A DNA stretch of 59,556 nt from SAR202 cluster bacterium bin22 (GCA_002238505.1 MPMM01000021.1:1-59556); one strand, 5' to 3'. Shown: positions 16,299 through 24,336, numbered from the stretch's first letter. The notes: generated by a model from the sequence alone, not told the origin. Numbers and translations are program-made.

Positions 16299-16374
16299 GT
16301 CAGCCGGAAAGCTCAGGTCCGCAATTGCAGTGCAATCGGGGCTTCAAGGATTGTCAACCTGACCTGCCAGGACT

Positions 16375-16403
16375 GTCATTCTGAACGAAGTGAAGAATCT
16401 AAA
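16375..16403. repeat. R1 repeat, diverged
   Basis: GTCATTCTGAACGAAGTGAA followed by GAATCTAAA: the CTGA...CGAAG...GAATCT variant of R1. Confidence 0.5.
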
Positions 16404-16551
16404 CTCCTTCACACAAGCCAACTCTGGGACCCGCAACCAGGTCTTGGGGAAGGATTTCAGTCTCCTCAGCAGGCTCAATGCAGCATGCCGCCCGCCTGAG
16501 GGCAAAGCCAGAATTAAGACGCGATTGCCCCGTCAGTTATTGCAGGTTTCG

Positions 16552-16580
16552 TTGAGGCCTGCCTTACCCCGTGATAGAAT
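16552..16580 (+). promoter_or_regulatory. folD promoter
   Basis: TTGAGG (16552-16557), 17 nt, TAGAAT (16575-16580), 31 nt before the folD ATG. Confidence 0.5.
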
Positions 16581-16611
16581 TTTGACGATTTTCGTATGAG
16601 GTCGTAATTGG

Positions 16612-17499
16612 ATGGCAACAATTCTTGATGGCGTGGCGCTGGGCCAGGAAGTGCGGACCGAGGTGGCCGCTGGCGTCGCCGAAATGCAGGAGAAGCACGG
16701 CGTAACCCCGGGCCTCGCTGCGGTCCTGGTCGGCGGCGACCCCGCCTCCGCCATTTACGTCCGGAACAAGGGGCGCGCCTGCGACGAGGCCGGCATATTC
16801 AGCGAGATCTTCCACCTCGCCGAGGAAACCACCCAGGCGGAACTCCTCGACCTGGTGGCCACCCTCAACACCGACGACCGCTTTCACGGCATCCTCGTCC
16901 AGCTTCCCCTGCCGTCCCAGATCGAGGAAACCGTCATCATCGAGGCCCTGAATCCGGCCAGGGACGTGGACGGCCTGCACCCCTTCAATCTCGGCAAGCT
17001 GCTCCAGGGCGTCCCCGACTTCATTCCCGCCACCCCGGCCGGCATTCAGCAGATGCTCCTCCGCCACGGCTACGACCCCTCAGGCAAGCATGTGGTGGTC
17101 TGCGGCCGCAGCAACATCGTAGGCAAGCCCTTGGCCACTCTGCTGCTGCAGCGGCGGGAAGGCTCCAATGCCACCGTTACCGTCACCCACACCCGCACCG
17201 CCAACCTGCCTGAGATTACCCGCCAGGCCGACATTCTGGTGGCCGCCATCGGCCAGCCCAAAACCATCACCGCTGACATGGTCAAGGACGGGGTGGTGGT
17301 GATAGACGTAGGCGTAAACCGGGTGGACGACCCCAGCCGCCGTCGGGGCTACCGTCTGGAGGGCGATGTGGACTTCGAGCCCGTTTCGGCCAAAGCCGAA
17401 GCCATAACCCCCGTGCCTGGCGGCGTTGGCCCCATGACCATTGCCATGCTGCTGGTCAACACCCTCACCGCCGCCCGCATCAGCATCCACGGCAGCTAG
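16612..17499 (+). CDS. folD: Bifunctional methylenetetrahydrofolate dehydrogenase / cyclohydrolase
   Basis: Interconverts 5,10-methylene-THF, 5,10-methenyl-THF and 10-formyl-THF in one-carbon metabolism. 295 residues, normal length. The catalytic domain has SAIYVRNKGRACDEAGI (Lys53), ILVQLPLPSQI and NPARDVDGLHP. The NADP-binding domain has GKHVVVCGRSNIVGKP and VIDVGVNR. It ends with TPVPGGVGPMTIAMLLVNT. ATG 16612 has GAGG 10 nt upstream. It is followed at 109 nt by a VOC protein and then queA, so the three may form a loose operon. Confidence 0.96.
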   Translation: MATILDGVALGQEVRTEVAAGVAEMQEKHGVTPGLAAVLVGGDPASAIYVRNKGRACDEAGIFSEIFHLAEETTQAELLDLVATLNTDDRFHGILVQLPLPSQIEETVIIEALNPARDVDGLHPFNLGKLLQGVPDFIPATPAGIQQMLLRHGYDPSGKHVVVCGRSNIVGKPLATLLLQRREGSNATVTVTHTRTANLPEITRQADILVAAIGQPKTITADMVKDGVVVIDVGVNRVDDPSRRRGYRLEGDVDFEPVSAKAEAITPVPGGVGPMTIAMLLVNTLTAARISIHGS

Positions 17500-17608
17500 G
17501 CCGTTGGAAGCCTCGGCCATACAGCCGCAGGGCCCGGCCCTTGTGGTCACCCTGCCGTAATGTAAGACCTCCCCGAAGAACATCCCTCAACAAGGAGCGC
17601 TACTGCCC

Positions 17609-18022
17609 ATGACCGAACCGCAGCAACCCGGCGAGGAGAACCAGGACTTCCAGCTTCCGCCCCCAGGCAGCATCGCCTGGCAGGACCTGACCGTTCCCAA
17701 CGCCCCTGAAATTCGCGACTTCTACTGCCAGGTGGTGGGCTGGACCTACACCGACCACGACATGGGCGACTACGCCGACTACAACATCAATCTGTCCGGC
17801 AGCGGCCAGACCGTGGCCGGCATCTGCCATGCCCGAGACTCCAACGCCAATATTCCGCCCCAGTGGCTGGTTTATATCGTGGTCGAAGACGTGGCCCAGA
17901 GCGCGCAGAAGTGCGTCGAACTGGGCGGCAAGCTGATTGACGGTCCCCGGGACATGGGCGGCCAGACCTTCTGTGTGATACAGGACCCGGCTGGCGCAGT
18001 TGCCGCCCTGATCGGTGGCTGA
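17609..18022 (+). CDS. VOC-superfamily protein
   Basis: 137 residues with one glyoxalase/bleomycin-resistance-like beta-alpha-beta-beta-beta pair: IAWQDLTVPNAPEIRDFYCQVVGW opens the first module and VYIVVEDVAQSAQKCVELGGKLIDGP the second, ending GQTFCVIQDPAGAVAAL. The first about 20 residues are a Pro/Gln-rich tail. The usual first metal His is replaced by Gln (WQDL), so metal binding is doubtful. ATG 17609 follows AAGGAGC. It ends 5 nt before queA, so it is probably co-transcribed with it. Confidence 0.85.
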   Translation: MTEPQQPGEENQDFQLPPPGSIAWQDLTVPNAPEIRDFYCQVVGWTYTDHDMGDYADYNINLSGSGQTVAGICHARDSNANIPPQWLVYIVVEDVAQSAQKCVELGGKLIDGPRDMGGQTFCVIQDPAGAVAALIGG

Positions 18023-18027
18023 ACGGC

Positions 18028-19149
18028 ATGTCCCCACCACCCGGCCCCATGCGCACCGACGACTTTGACTACTGCCTGCCGCCGGAGCTAATTGCCCAGA
18101 CGCCCGTGGAACCCCGTGATTCCTCCCGTCTATTGGTCCTGGACCGCGCAACCGGCAGCGTTCAGCACCGCCAGTTCACCGACATTCTCCAACTCATCCC
18201 CCCGGGCGCCGTTCTCGTGCTGAACCATAGCCGCGTGATACCCGCCCGCCTTTACGGGAGACGCAAAGCTACCGGCGGCAGGGTGGAACTCCTCCTTTTG
18301 CGCCGCGAAGAAGCCGGGGTCTGGCAAGCCCTTGGCAGACCGGGCCGCGGCCTGCGCCCGGGTTCCGTCATCCGGCTGGAACCGCCCCATTCTTCGGGCG
18401 GCGAACCAGGCCAGCCTGTCCCTGCCTTCTCCGGACTCCCCGAAGGGCAACCGGTTGAGGCTGAGGTTATCTCGGTGGGAGATGATGGTGTCAGGCGGGT
18501 TCGTCTTTCGATGGAGTCTGGCATAGACCGACTGGGCGAAATGCCCCTGCCGCCCTACATCCACCAGCCACTCACCGACCCCGAACGTTACCAGACCGTG
18601 TACTCCCGCGAGCCGGGCAGCGCGGCCGCCCCCACGGCTGGCCTGCACTTCACCCCCGAACTGCTGGACACCCTCCGCGCCAAAGGCGTAGAGACCGCCT
18701 TCGTAACCCTGCACGTGGGGCTGGACACCTTTCGGCCTGTCTCCGAGGATGACCCGCAGGAGCACGCCATCCACACCGAATACTACGAGCTTCCCGCTGA
18801 GACGGCGCAAATTCTCGCCAGGGCCCGGGCCCAGGGCAGGCCCATAATCGCCGTGGGAACCACGTCGGTGCGAACCCTGGAACAGGTGGGAAAGGATCTG
18901 GAAGACTCAGGCAAGTCAGTTGGGGATTCCATAGAACCGGCCAGCGGCCAGGCCGATTTGTACATTCTGCCGGGGCATCAATTCCGGCTGGTGGACGGAA
19001 TGATCACCAACTTCCATCTGCCCCGTTCCACCCTGGTGATGCTGGTGTCGGCCTTTGCGGGTCGGGAAAACATCCTGGCGGCCTACCAGGAAGCTATCGC
19101 CCAAAGGTACCGCTTCTACAGCTTCGGTGACGCCATGCTGATCTGGTGA
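18028..19149 (+). CDS. queA: S-adenosylmethionine:tRNA ribosyltransferase-isomerase
   Basis: Transfers and isomerises the ribosyl part of SAM to make epoxyqueuosine in the wobble position of tRNA. Up to 373 residues; MRTDDFDYCLPPELIAQTP at ATG 18049 is the usual start, and 18028 adds seven Pro-rich residues. Motifs: PRDSSRLLVLDR, VLNHSRVIPARLYG, PPYIH, SAAAPTAGLHFTPELL, THVGL-like LHVGLDTFRP, and TNFHLPRSTLVMLVSAFAG at the end. The stop abuts the stop of the convergent gene at 19150 with no gap. Confidence 0.95.
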   Translation: MSPPPGPMRTDDFDYCLPPELIAQTPVEPRDSSRLLVLDRATGSVQHRQFTDILQLIPPGAVLVLNHSRVIPARLYGRRKATGGRVELLLLRREEAGVWQALGRPGRGLRPGSVIRLEPPHSSGGEPGQPVPAFSGLPEGQPVEAEVISVGDDGVRRVRLSMESGIDRLGEMPLPPYIHQPLTDPERYQTVYSREPGSAAAPTAGLHFTPELLDTLRAKGVETAFVTLHVGLDTFRPVSEDDPQEHAIHTEYYELPAETAQILARARAQGRPIIAVGTTSVRTLEQVGKDLEDSGKSVGDSIEPASGQADLYILPGHQFRLVDGMITNFHLPRSTLVMLVSAFAGRENILAAYQEAIAQRYRFYSFGDAMLIW

Positions 19150-19623
19150 TTATTCCTTCTTCCCGGGAGCCTCAGGTGGTGGCTCGTCAAATTCCTCACC
19201 CCGTTCCCGGGCTTCCACCATGCGGTCGTACCAGGCCAGCCATTCTTCGTTAGCCTGTTCCCTGCCCCGGACTTCACCCACTTCCTGTCCCTGCACGAAG
19301 CGGTTGTTCAGGTATTTCTCGAGTATCAGCTTGTGCAATACCATGACTGTCTCCACCGTAGCCACCAGCAGAATTGCGACGGCCACCGCCGCTGCAGCGT
19401 CCAGGAAAATCGCCTTGATTGTCGCCGTGGCGGAATCATCTGCCACGTAGTATATCTCATACCAAACTGCCGCTGCCGTCAGCAAATCCGCCGTCAGAAC
19501 AGCAACCAGCAAGTAGATAGAAACCTGGTCAATTCGCTGGTACAAGTCAGTGTTCCCTCGCGCCCTGTTCTTCCTCCTGGCGCCAGCAACAAGGTACACA
19601 GACACATACCCGGCCATCAACAA
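19150..19623 (-). CDS. Hypothetical membrane protein with charged C-terminal tail
   Basis: Up to 157 residues from TTG 19623, 155 from ATG 19617. Predicted spans at about 1-15 (weak), 33-53 and 69-95. The C-terminal 55 residues are highly charged (NEEWLAWYDRMVEARERGEEFDEPPPEAPGKK region) and probably cytoplasmic. No family recognised. Convergent with queA. Confidence 0.6.
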   Translation of the reverse strand: MLMAGYVSVYLVAGARRKNRARGNTDLYQRIDQVSIYLLVAVLTADLLTAAAVWYEIYYVADDSATATIKAIFLDAAAAVAVAILLVATVETVMVLHKLILEKYLNNRFVQGQEVGEVRGREQANEEWLAWYDRMVEARERGEEFDEPPPEAPGKKE

Positions 19624-19656
19624 CCGGCTGTCAGTAGCTATGCGAGGTAGTGAAAA

Positions 19657-20019
19657 TTAGGGGGGGAACTGGAGCATTTGCAGGACGTTGCCGTCGGGAT
19701 CCTTGAAGGTGGCAACCCAGCCGCCCCACTGCTCCTGCTCGGGAGGCCGCAGGAACTCGACACCCGCTTCAGCCAGGCGGCGGTGCTCCCCGTGAATGTC
19801 TTCCACGCCCAGGTGAGGCATCATCCGGTATGGGTCTCCGCTGGACCCGCTGACCCCGTCGTGGATGCCAATGTTGAAGCGCATGTTTTCGCCCAGCTGG
19901 AAGGAGATGAAATCGCCGTGGTTGGAGTGCAGGGGCAGACACAGCAGGTCGTGGTAAAACCGGTACAGCCGGTCCAGGTCATCTGTCCAGAGGGTAATGC
20001 CAACCACGCTGGTGATCAT
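19657..20019 (-). CDS. VOC-superfamily (glyoxalase-like) protein
   Basis: 120 residues. ITSVVGITLWTDDLDRLYRFYHDLL opens module one. PHLGVEDIHGEHRRLAEAGVEFLRPPEQEQWGGWVATFKDPDGNVLQMLQF is a typical second module, with the His and final DPDGN motif of this fold. Substrate unknown. ATG 20019 has GGAAG 9 nt upstream; a TTG two codons earlier is the alternative. 33 nt from the membrane-protein gene in the same direction. Confidence 0.85.
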   Translation of the reverse strand: MITSVVGITLWTDDLDRLYRFYHDLLCLPLHSNHGDFISFQLGENMRFNIGIHDGVSGSSGDPYRMMPHLGVEDIHGEHRRLAEAGVEFLRPPEQEQWGGWVATFKDPDGNVLQMLQFPP

Positions 20020-20096
20020 GGTCAATTACTTCCATTATGGAAAAGTGGAAATCGAAAGCGCCTGAAGCAGTCAGGCCACCCGCGGCGCCCTAAGCA

Positions 20097-20549
20097 CTAA
20101 ACCGGGGATGTCTCTTCCCGGTTCTGGCGTTCGGAAGCGCAGCGGCGGCACCACCCGTGAAAGTCCACCCGCTGCCAGGCAACATCGAAGTTCGACTCCT
20201 CGGAAATCAACGCCTTCAGCCGCAGCACGGCTTCCTGACCCAGGCTGGTATCAACCACGTTCCCGCACGAGATGCACACCAGGTTGACGTGGGGCTCCAG
20301 GTTGGACTCGTAGCGCGACAGCTTGGCAAAGGGCAGTTCCTGAATCAGGCCGCTCTTTTCCAGCACACCCAGGGTGGAATAGATGGTGGCCAGCGTCATT
20401 GAGGGGAAGTGGTCCCTCACCCGCTCGTAAATCTGTTGCACCGAAGGATGGTCAGTGGAGTTAAGCACCGCCTCGGCGATGGCCAGCCGCTGGGGCGTTA
20501 CCCGAACTCCCCACTCCCGAAGCCAGGCCACCAGTTCCTGCTGAGTCAT
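20097..20549 (-). CDS. Fur/PerR-family metal-dependent repressor
   Basis: 150 residues. N-terminal winged helix: GVRVTPQRLAIAEAVLNSTDHPSVQQIYERV then LATIYSTLGVLEKSGLI. C-terminal dimer and metal domain: HVNLVCISCGNVVD and a second CRRC near the end make the two-CxxC structural zinc site. The single-His PHVN segment suggests a PerR-like regulator, but the sensing ligands cannot be assigned by eye. The frame is open to 20642; ATG 20549 is chosen because TGGAG lies 6 nt upstream and the family starts there. Targets unknown; a second Fur-like gene lies at 22236. Confidence 0.88.
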   Translation of the reverse strand: MTQQELVAWLREWGVRVTPQRLAIAEAVLNSTDHPSVQQIYERVRDHFPSMTLATIYSTLGVLEKSGLIQELPFAKLSRYESNLEPHVNLVCISCGNVVDTSLGQEAVLRLKALISEESNFDVAWQRVDFHGWCRRCASERQNREETSPV

Positions 20550-20675
20550 ATGCGCTCCAGGGCGGAACTTGCTCCCCGCCCCAGGGACGTTGCGCTGCCT
20601 TGCCGACACCGTCCCTTCGAATGGACAAATACTGCCAATCAACTATAAACCCGAGTCACCAGGTACGCAAGTTTG

Positions 20676-20871
20676 CCCAACGACCAGGGTCTTTCGATGT
20701 TCCAAGATGTCCCTTCCCCCTTGACGGGGGAAGGTTAGAGCCTGTCCTGAGCCTGCCGAAGGAATGGGGGTGAAAGTGCAAGGGAACGAGTCATCTGGCC
20801 GAAGAACGCCCCCTCACCCTAACCCTCTCCCGCCTGGGGAGAGGGAAAATCGAAAGACCCTGGCCCAACGA
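20676..20871. mobile_element. 180-bp MITE with 15-bp terminal inverted repeats and 8-bp target duplication
   Basis: CCAGGGTCTTTCGAT at 20684-20698 is the exact reverse complement of 20849-20863. The element is flanked directly by CCCAACGA on both sides (20676-20683 and 20864-20871). There is no coding sequence inside; the interior is a pair of R4-type units, one split by an R1 unit. The transposase family that moves it cannot be named from this. Confidence 0.75.
20711..20776. repeat. R4 repeat interrupted by an R1 repeat
   Basis: CCCTTCCCCC..GGGGGAAGGTTAG is followed by about 24 bp of R1 (AGCCTGTCCTGAGCCTGCCG...) and then ATGGGGGTGAAAG. At 39176-39216 the same R4 unit is uninterrupted. Confidence 0.7.
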
Positions 20872-20910
20872 CAGGACAGCCTTCCAGATTCGGTGGCGCG
20901 GCTTTGGCCC

Positions 20911-20943
20911 TCCGCAGGGCCAGACCTGCGTGTCTGCCCTGTC
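20911..20943. repeat. R5 repeat
   Basis: CCGCAGGGCCAGACC..GTGTCTGCCCTGTCC, similar to 13352-13382. Confidence 0.5.
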
Positions 20944-21151
20944 CCCGACCCAAAACCACCGGAAACGGACCTCCGCCTCAGGCAACTGAACGACCGTAAC
21001 CAGTCAAAGTCCATTCCGGGTCCCCCAGCTTGGATACTGTCGCCACCGGCGTGTTAATATCTCCCGAAGAACTCCAAATTGGCTACCATATGGCGTTTCC
21101 CCTTTTCCCGCATTTCAGGTATGCCCCAGTTTCGTACCAGGAGGAGATAAT

Positions 21152-22147
21152 ATGAGCGCGGCGAAGACAATCTATATCGGCATGCACGATGGCGTCTGTT
21201 CCGTAACCAGCGAGGATGGCGGCTCCTCGTGGCAGCAGGGACCCGTTACCGCCTTGCCCCACGCTGCGGCCCGGCTGGCGGCCAGCAGGGTAAATCCCCA
21301 GCGGGCCTGGCTCGCGGCCTACGAAGCCGGTGTGTACCGCACCGATGATGGCGGCAAAAGCTGGACGCGCCTGGATTCATACCCCTCCCCGTATGCCCAC
21401 AGTGTTCTGGCCCACCCCACTGAGGAGGACACCCTGTTCGTGGGCAGCGAACCGGCTACCGTGTACCGCTCCGACGACAGCGGAGACACCTGGACCGAAC
21501 TGGAGGGGTTCACCCGTGTGCCCGAGTCAGTTGACTGGGGCTTCCATTCCCCCACCCGCGACTCTCACGTGCGGGACCTGCGCGTTGCCCCCAACGACGC
21601 CAACCGCCTTTACGCCGGCATCGAGGTGGGTGGCATGGTCTGTTCCGGCGATGGCGGCGCCAACTGGCAGCAGTTGCCCGGATTGAACGACGACATTCAC
21701 TGTGTGGCCCTCAGCGACGCCCGCCCCGAAAGCGTCTATGTGGCCACGGCCCGCGCTCCCTATCGCTCCAGCGATGGCGGCGCCAACTGGCAGCCCATCA
21801 ATGAGGGACTGGACCGGCGGTACACCCTGCACATATCCCCCGCTCCCGACGATGCCAGCCTGGTTCTGGTGACCGTGTCCGAAAATGCCCGCCGCCTCAA
21901 TCCCATGTTCTACCGCTCAACCGATGGCGGCGATAGCTGGCAACTGGTCGATGAAGTAGGACAGGGCACCGAGCCTGCCGAGATGGTGGTGGCCTTCGAA
22001 TGGGACCCGTCCGACCCCAGCCGCGTGTATGCCGGCGCCGACGGAGGCCAGCTTTACCAGAGCACAGACCGGGGTGTCTCCTGGGAGGAACTGCCGGTAC
22101 GGTTATCATCCGTCGCAGTAGGGGCACTGGCCGTAAGTGGCGGCTAG
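21152..22147 (+). CDS. Asp-box (BNR) beta-propeller protein
   Basis: 331 residues with seven Asp-box motifs (S/T-x-D-x-G-x-x-W): SEDGGSSW, TDDGGKSW, SDDSGDTW, SGDGGANW, SSDGGANW, STDGGDSW, STDRGVSW. They close successive blades of a sialidase/VPS10-like propeller. Sialidase catalytic Arg triads are not evident, so it is probably a binding or scaffold protein. No signal peptide. ATG 21152 follows AGGAGGAG. Paralogous in layout to the protein at 24337-25308; a Fur-like gene lies between them. Confidence 0.85.
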   Translation: MSAAKTIYIGMHDGVCSVTSEDGGSSWQQGPVTALPHAAARLAASRVNPQRAWLAAYEAGVYRTDDGGKSWTRLDSYPSPYAHSVLAHPTEEDTLFVGSEPATVYRSDDSGDTWTELEGFTRVPESVDWGFHSPTRDSHVRDLRVAPNDANRLYAGIEVGGMVCSGDGGANWQQLPGLNDDIHCVALSDARPESVYVATARAPYRSSDGGANWQPINEGLDRRYTLHISPAPDDASLVLVTVSENARRLNPMFYRSTDGGDSWQLVDEVGQGTEPAEMVVAFEWDPSDPSRVYAGADGGQLYQSTDRGVSWEELPVRLSSVAVGALAVSGG

Positions 22148-22184
22148 GGTTCCGCCGCGCATGAACCAATAGAGCCAAAAAATT

Positions 22185-22210
22185 AGCGGGCTGCCCACCG
22201 GCAGCCCGCT
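22185..22210 (-). terminator. Terminator of the second Fur-family gene
   Basis: Perfect 11-bp stem AGCGGGCTGCC with GGCAGCCCGCT, 4-nt loop. On the minus strand it is followed by AATTTTTTGG. Confidence 0.85.
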
Positions 22211-22235
22211 ATTGTTGCGCTGGATAAGAAAAAGA

Positions 22236-22664
22236 CTACTTGTCGGACATGCAGGTCTCGCAGTTGACGTAAAACTCGAAGCGGTGGCCTACGATCTCCC
22301 CGGGAATCTGCTCGCTGAGCGCCCGCATCAGGTTTTCGATGTTGGCGGCGCGAAATTCCCCCACATTCCCGCACTTCACGCAGATGGTGTGGTGGTGGTG
22401 CTCCACGCTGGAAAGGCTGTACCGTGGGGCGCCGTCCAGCATGTTGAGCCGGCACAGCACGCCCGCGTTCAACAGCAGCTTGACTGTCCGGAAGACCGTG
22501 GCCCGACCAACCTGGGGAAGCTCATTGCTGATCTCTTCAGCAGTGAATCCTTCCTTCTTGCCCTCAAGCAGTTCAATGATGGAACGCCTGGGAGCGGTGG
22601 CCCGATAACCCCGATTCTCCAGAATCGACATTATTTCGGTGCGGGTAGTAAGCGGAGCCGTCAT
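22236..22664 (-). CDS. Fur/Zur-family metal-dependent repressor
   Basis: 142 residues. GYRATAPRRSIIELLEGKKEGFTAEEISNELP and GRATVFRTVKLLLNAGVLCRL form the winged helix. HHHHTICVKCGNVGEF holds the regulatory His cluster and first CxxC; CETC near the C-terminus is the second. The four-His run in the hinge fits Fur/Zur proteins. Shares only family-level likeness with the protein at 20097-20549. The upstream 80 nt are AT-rich and may hold an operator. It has its own strong terminator. Confidence 0.88.
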   Translation of the reverse strand: MTAPLTTRTEIMSILENRGYRATAPRRSIIELLEGKKEGFTAEEISNELPQVGRATVFRTVKLLLNAGVLCRLNMLDGAPRYSLSSVEHHHHTICVKCGNVGEFRAANIENLMRALSEQIPGEIVGHRFEFYVNCETCMSDK

Positions 22665-22809
22665 AAGAAGTCTTTACGCTGCCCCAGTAAATTATTCGTA
22701 ACTTAAGGGAAGCTCCTAGGTTGATATTAGCAATACCTACTTCCACCGTCAACTGTATTGATACGCAAGGTAGTCCGATTGCTCCCATCCTGTGACTACC
22801 AACCCCCCC

Positions 22810-22901
22810 TTGTTGGGGCGGGGTTCAAACCCGCCCCCTGCCCCCCACCCGCGGCCCCCCCCCCCCCCCTTGTGGGGGCGGGTTCCACCCCCCCCCCCGC
22901 C
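22810..22901. repeat. R3 repeat and blurred second copy
   Basis: TTGTTGGGGCGGGGTTCAAA and CCCGCCCCC at 22810-22838. 22870-22901 repeats it with extra C runs, again ending CCCGCCCC. Confidence 0.6.
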
Positions 22902-22945
22902 CCGCACCCGTCCAGGCCTGCGCCTGACCCTGACCCCCATTACCC

Positions 22946-22972
22946 GTAGGGGCGATTCGCGAATCGCCCCAC
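22946..22972. repeat. R3 palindrome (ATTCGCGAAT core)
   Basis: GTAGGGGCG + ATTCGCGAAT + CGCCCCAC: the same arms as other R3 units but a different palindromic core. Confidence 0.7.
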
Positions 22973-23044
22973 CCCCGTCGAAGGGTCGTTCACCAAACCG
23001 TAGGCGCAGGTTTCCAACCCGCCCCCGCCGCCAACCCACAAGTC

Positions 23045-23084
23045 AATGTCGCCCTGAGCGCAGCCGAAGGGCCTCAAATCCTTC
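23045..23084. repeat. R1 repeat
   Basis: GTCGCCCTGAGCGCAGCCGA then AGGGCCTCAAATCCTTC, near-identical to 30960-31000. Confidence 0.65.
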
Positions 23085-23127
23085 TTGCCAACACCCCCAA
23101 AGGCACAAGCCACCCTAACCTCCCCCA

Positions 23128-23160
23128 CGTTCGTCCTGAGCTTGTCGAAGGACCTGTTCC
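23128..23160. repeat. R1 repeat
   Basis: CGTTCGTCCTGAGCTTGTCG followed by AAGGACCTG. Confidence 0.65.
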
Positions 23161-23285
23161 CCTTCTCCCCTTCGTGGATAAACCCCCACCCCACTGGCAC
23201 CACCCCCTTCCCACCCTGGATTACCACCCCCTACCATCAAAAGACAATACCAAACCAAACATCCTCCCCAAAGGAGAAACCAACC

Positions 23286-24167
23286 ATGTACACCCTGTCC
23301 CAGATCCGCACCCGCGTAAATGCCCTCAAACGCAAGTACGCCCTCGAACTCCAAATCATCCGCATCCACCGCATCGCCGAGGACTTCTCCCTCCGGTGGG
23401 TCCGCGCTGAAGGCGACCGTCAGCCCCTGCCCGAAACCCACGCCTTCATCCTGCACATCGCCGACAATGGATTTCGCTTTCACACCTTCATGAACCTGCA
23501 CACCTACCTGGAACGCTGCCGTACCAACGGCGACACCCCCGACTGCTGGGGCATCATCCGCTCCCTCTACGCAAACCATGACCTGGACCGCATCTCCCGC
23601 ATCGTGGATAACTGCCACACCCTGCCCGAACCGGACCCGGACGAGTGCGCTCAAAGGCTTGAAGACCGCCGTCCCCGTTCCATGATCAACGACCTCATCT
23701 ACTGGATGAACCGCTGGCTAGACCGCGTCCTCCGCACCAACGATGCATTTGCAGCATCCCTTGCATCTGTTGCGTCCCCTGCAACTGTTGCATCCGCTGC
23801 AACCGTCGCTGCCCCGCGCCAGGAAAACACCCACCAGACCACCCGCGCCTGGCGCCGCCGCCAACAGCGCAACACCCCTACCCAAACTCCCCCCTCGCCA
23901 TATGGAAGAGGGGCCAAGGGTGAGGGCCACCCCCCAAACCATGTCATCCTGAGCGCAGCCGAAGGATCTAAAATCCACACCACATACCATGCCCAGCCAA
24001 CCGCAACCAACCCTGAAAACCAAACATCTCCCCTCTGCAACTGGAGTGACGGCCACCCCTTTCACCCCCGCCACCAGGCAAGCTGGAAAACGGCGGACCA
24101 CCCTGTCATCAACCTGTCATCCACCCCCGCCTCCAGCTACAAAACAACTGGATATGAAAGGATATGA
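23286..24167 (+). CDS. Hypothetical protein with repeat-derived C-terminal half
   Basis: 293 residues; family not recognised. Residues 1-150 look like an ordinary folded protein, starting MYTLSQIRTRVNALKRKYALELQ and rich in Arg, His and aromatic residues, with no membrane segment. Residues about 153-178 are a low-complexity Ala/Ser/Val/Thr stretch from a degenerate DNA tandem repeat. Residues about 200-216 (PPSPYGRGAKGEG) are a translated R4 unit and about 219-230 (VILSAAEGSK) a translated R1 unit. ATG 23286 is chosen over the longer frame because AAAGGAGA lies 10 nt upstream. The original stop may have been upstream of the repeats. Confidence 0.6.
   Translation: MYTLSQIRTRVNALKRKYALELQIIRIHRIAEDFSLRWVRAEGDRQPLPETHAFILHIADNGFRFHTFMNLHTYLERCRTNGDTPDCWGIIRSLYANHDLDRISRIVDNCHTLPEPDPDECAQRLEDRRPRSMINDLIYWMNRWLDRVLRTNDAFAASLASVASPATVASAATVAAPRQENTHQTTRAWRRRQQRNTPTQTPPSPYGRGAKGEGHPPNHVILSAAEGSKIHTTYHAQPTATNPENQTSPLCNWSDGHPFHPRHQASWKTADHPVINLSSTPASSYKTTGYERI
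23884..23976. repeat. R4 and R1 repeats inside a coding frame
   Basis: CTCCCCCCTCGCC..GGAAGAGGGGCC and GTGAGGGCCACCCCC (R4 type), then GTCATCCTGAGCGCAGCCGA and AGGATCT (R1) at 23943-23969. Confidence 0.65.
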
Positions 24168-24336
24168 CTGGCAGAAAACATTTTCCCCCTTTTCCCTGAG
24201 GAAAAGCAGCCGGGGGCGCGGGCAAAAACCCTACCCCGCAATAGTCTTCCACCACCACAGCAGTTATAATTCGTGACAGTAAGACCCGGAGAAAACCCGA
24301 TACTTGACGAAAACTTGTAGAAAGGCGGTAAACGTT

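Larger units (their letters stand above)
16299..16611 (+). other. Intergenic region before folD
   Basis: No gene seen. It holds one degenerate R1 repeat (16375-16403) and the folD promoter. Confidence 0.6.
20643..21151. other. Repeat-filled intergenic region
   Basis: No gene. It holds the MITE at 20684-20863 with nested R1 and R4 units and an R5 repeat at 20911-20943. The rest is unremarkable, with a GGAGGAG site for the gene at 21152. Confidence 0.7.
22665..23285. other. Repeat island without genes
   Basis: An AT-rich promoter-like part (22665-22760) is followed by four R3-type units (22810-23026), two R1 units and a TTCGTGGATAAAC copy at 23164-23176. A C-rich blurred stretch at 22850-22910 looks like a degraded second copy of the first R3 unit. 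The end holds the ribosome binding site of the next gene. Confidence 0.7.
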
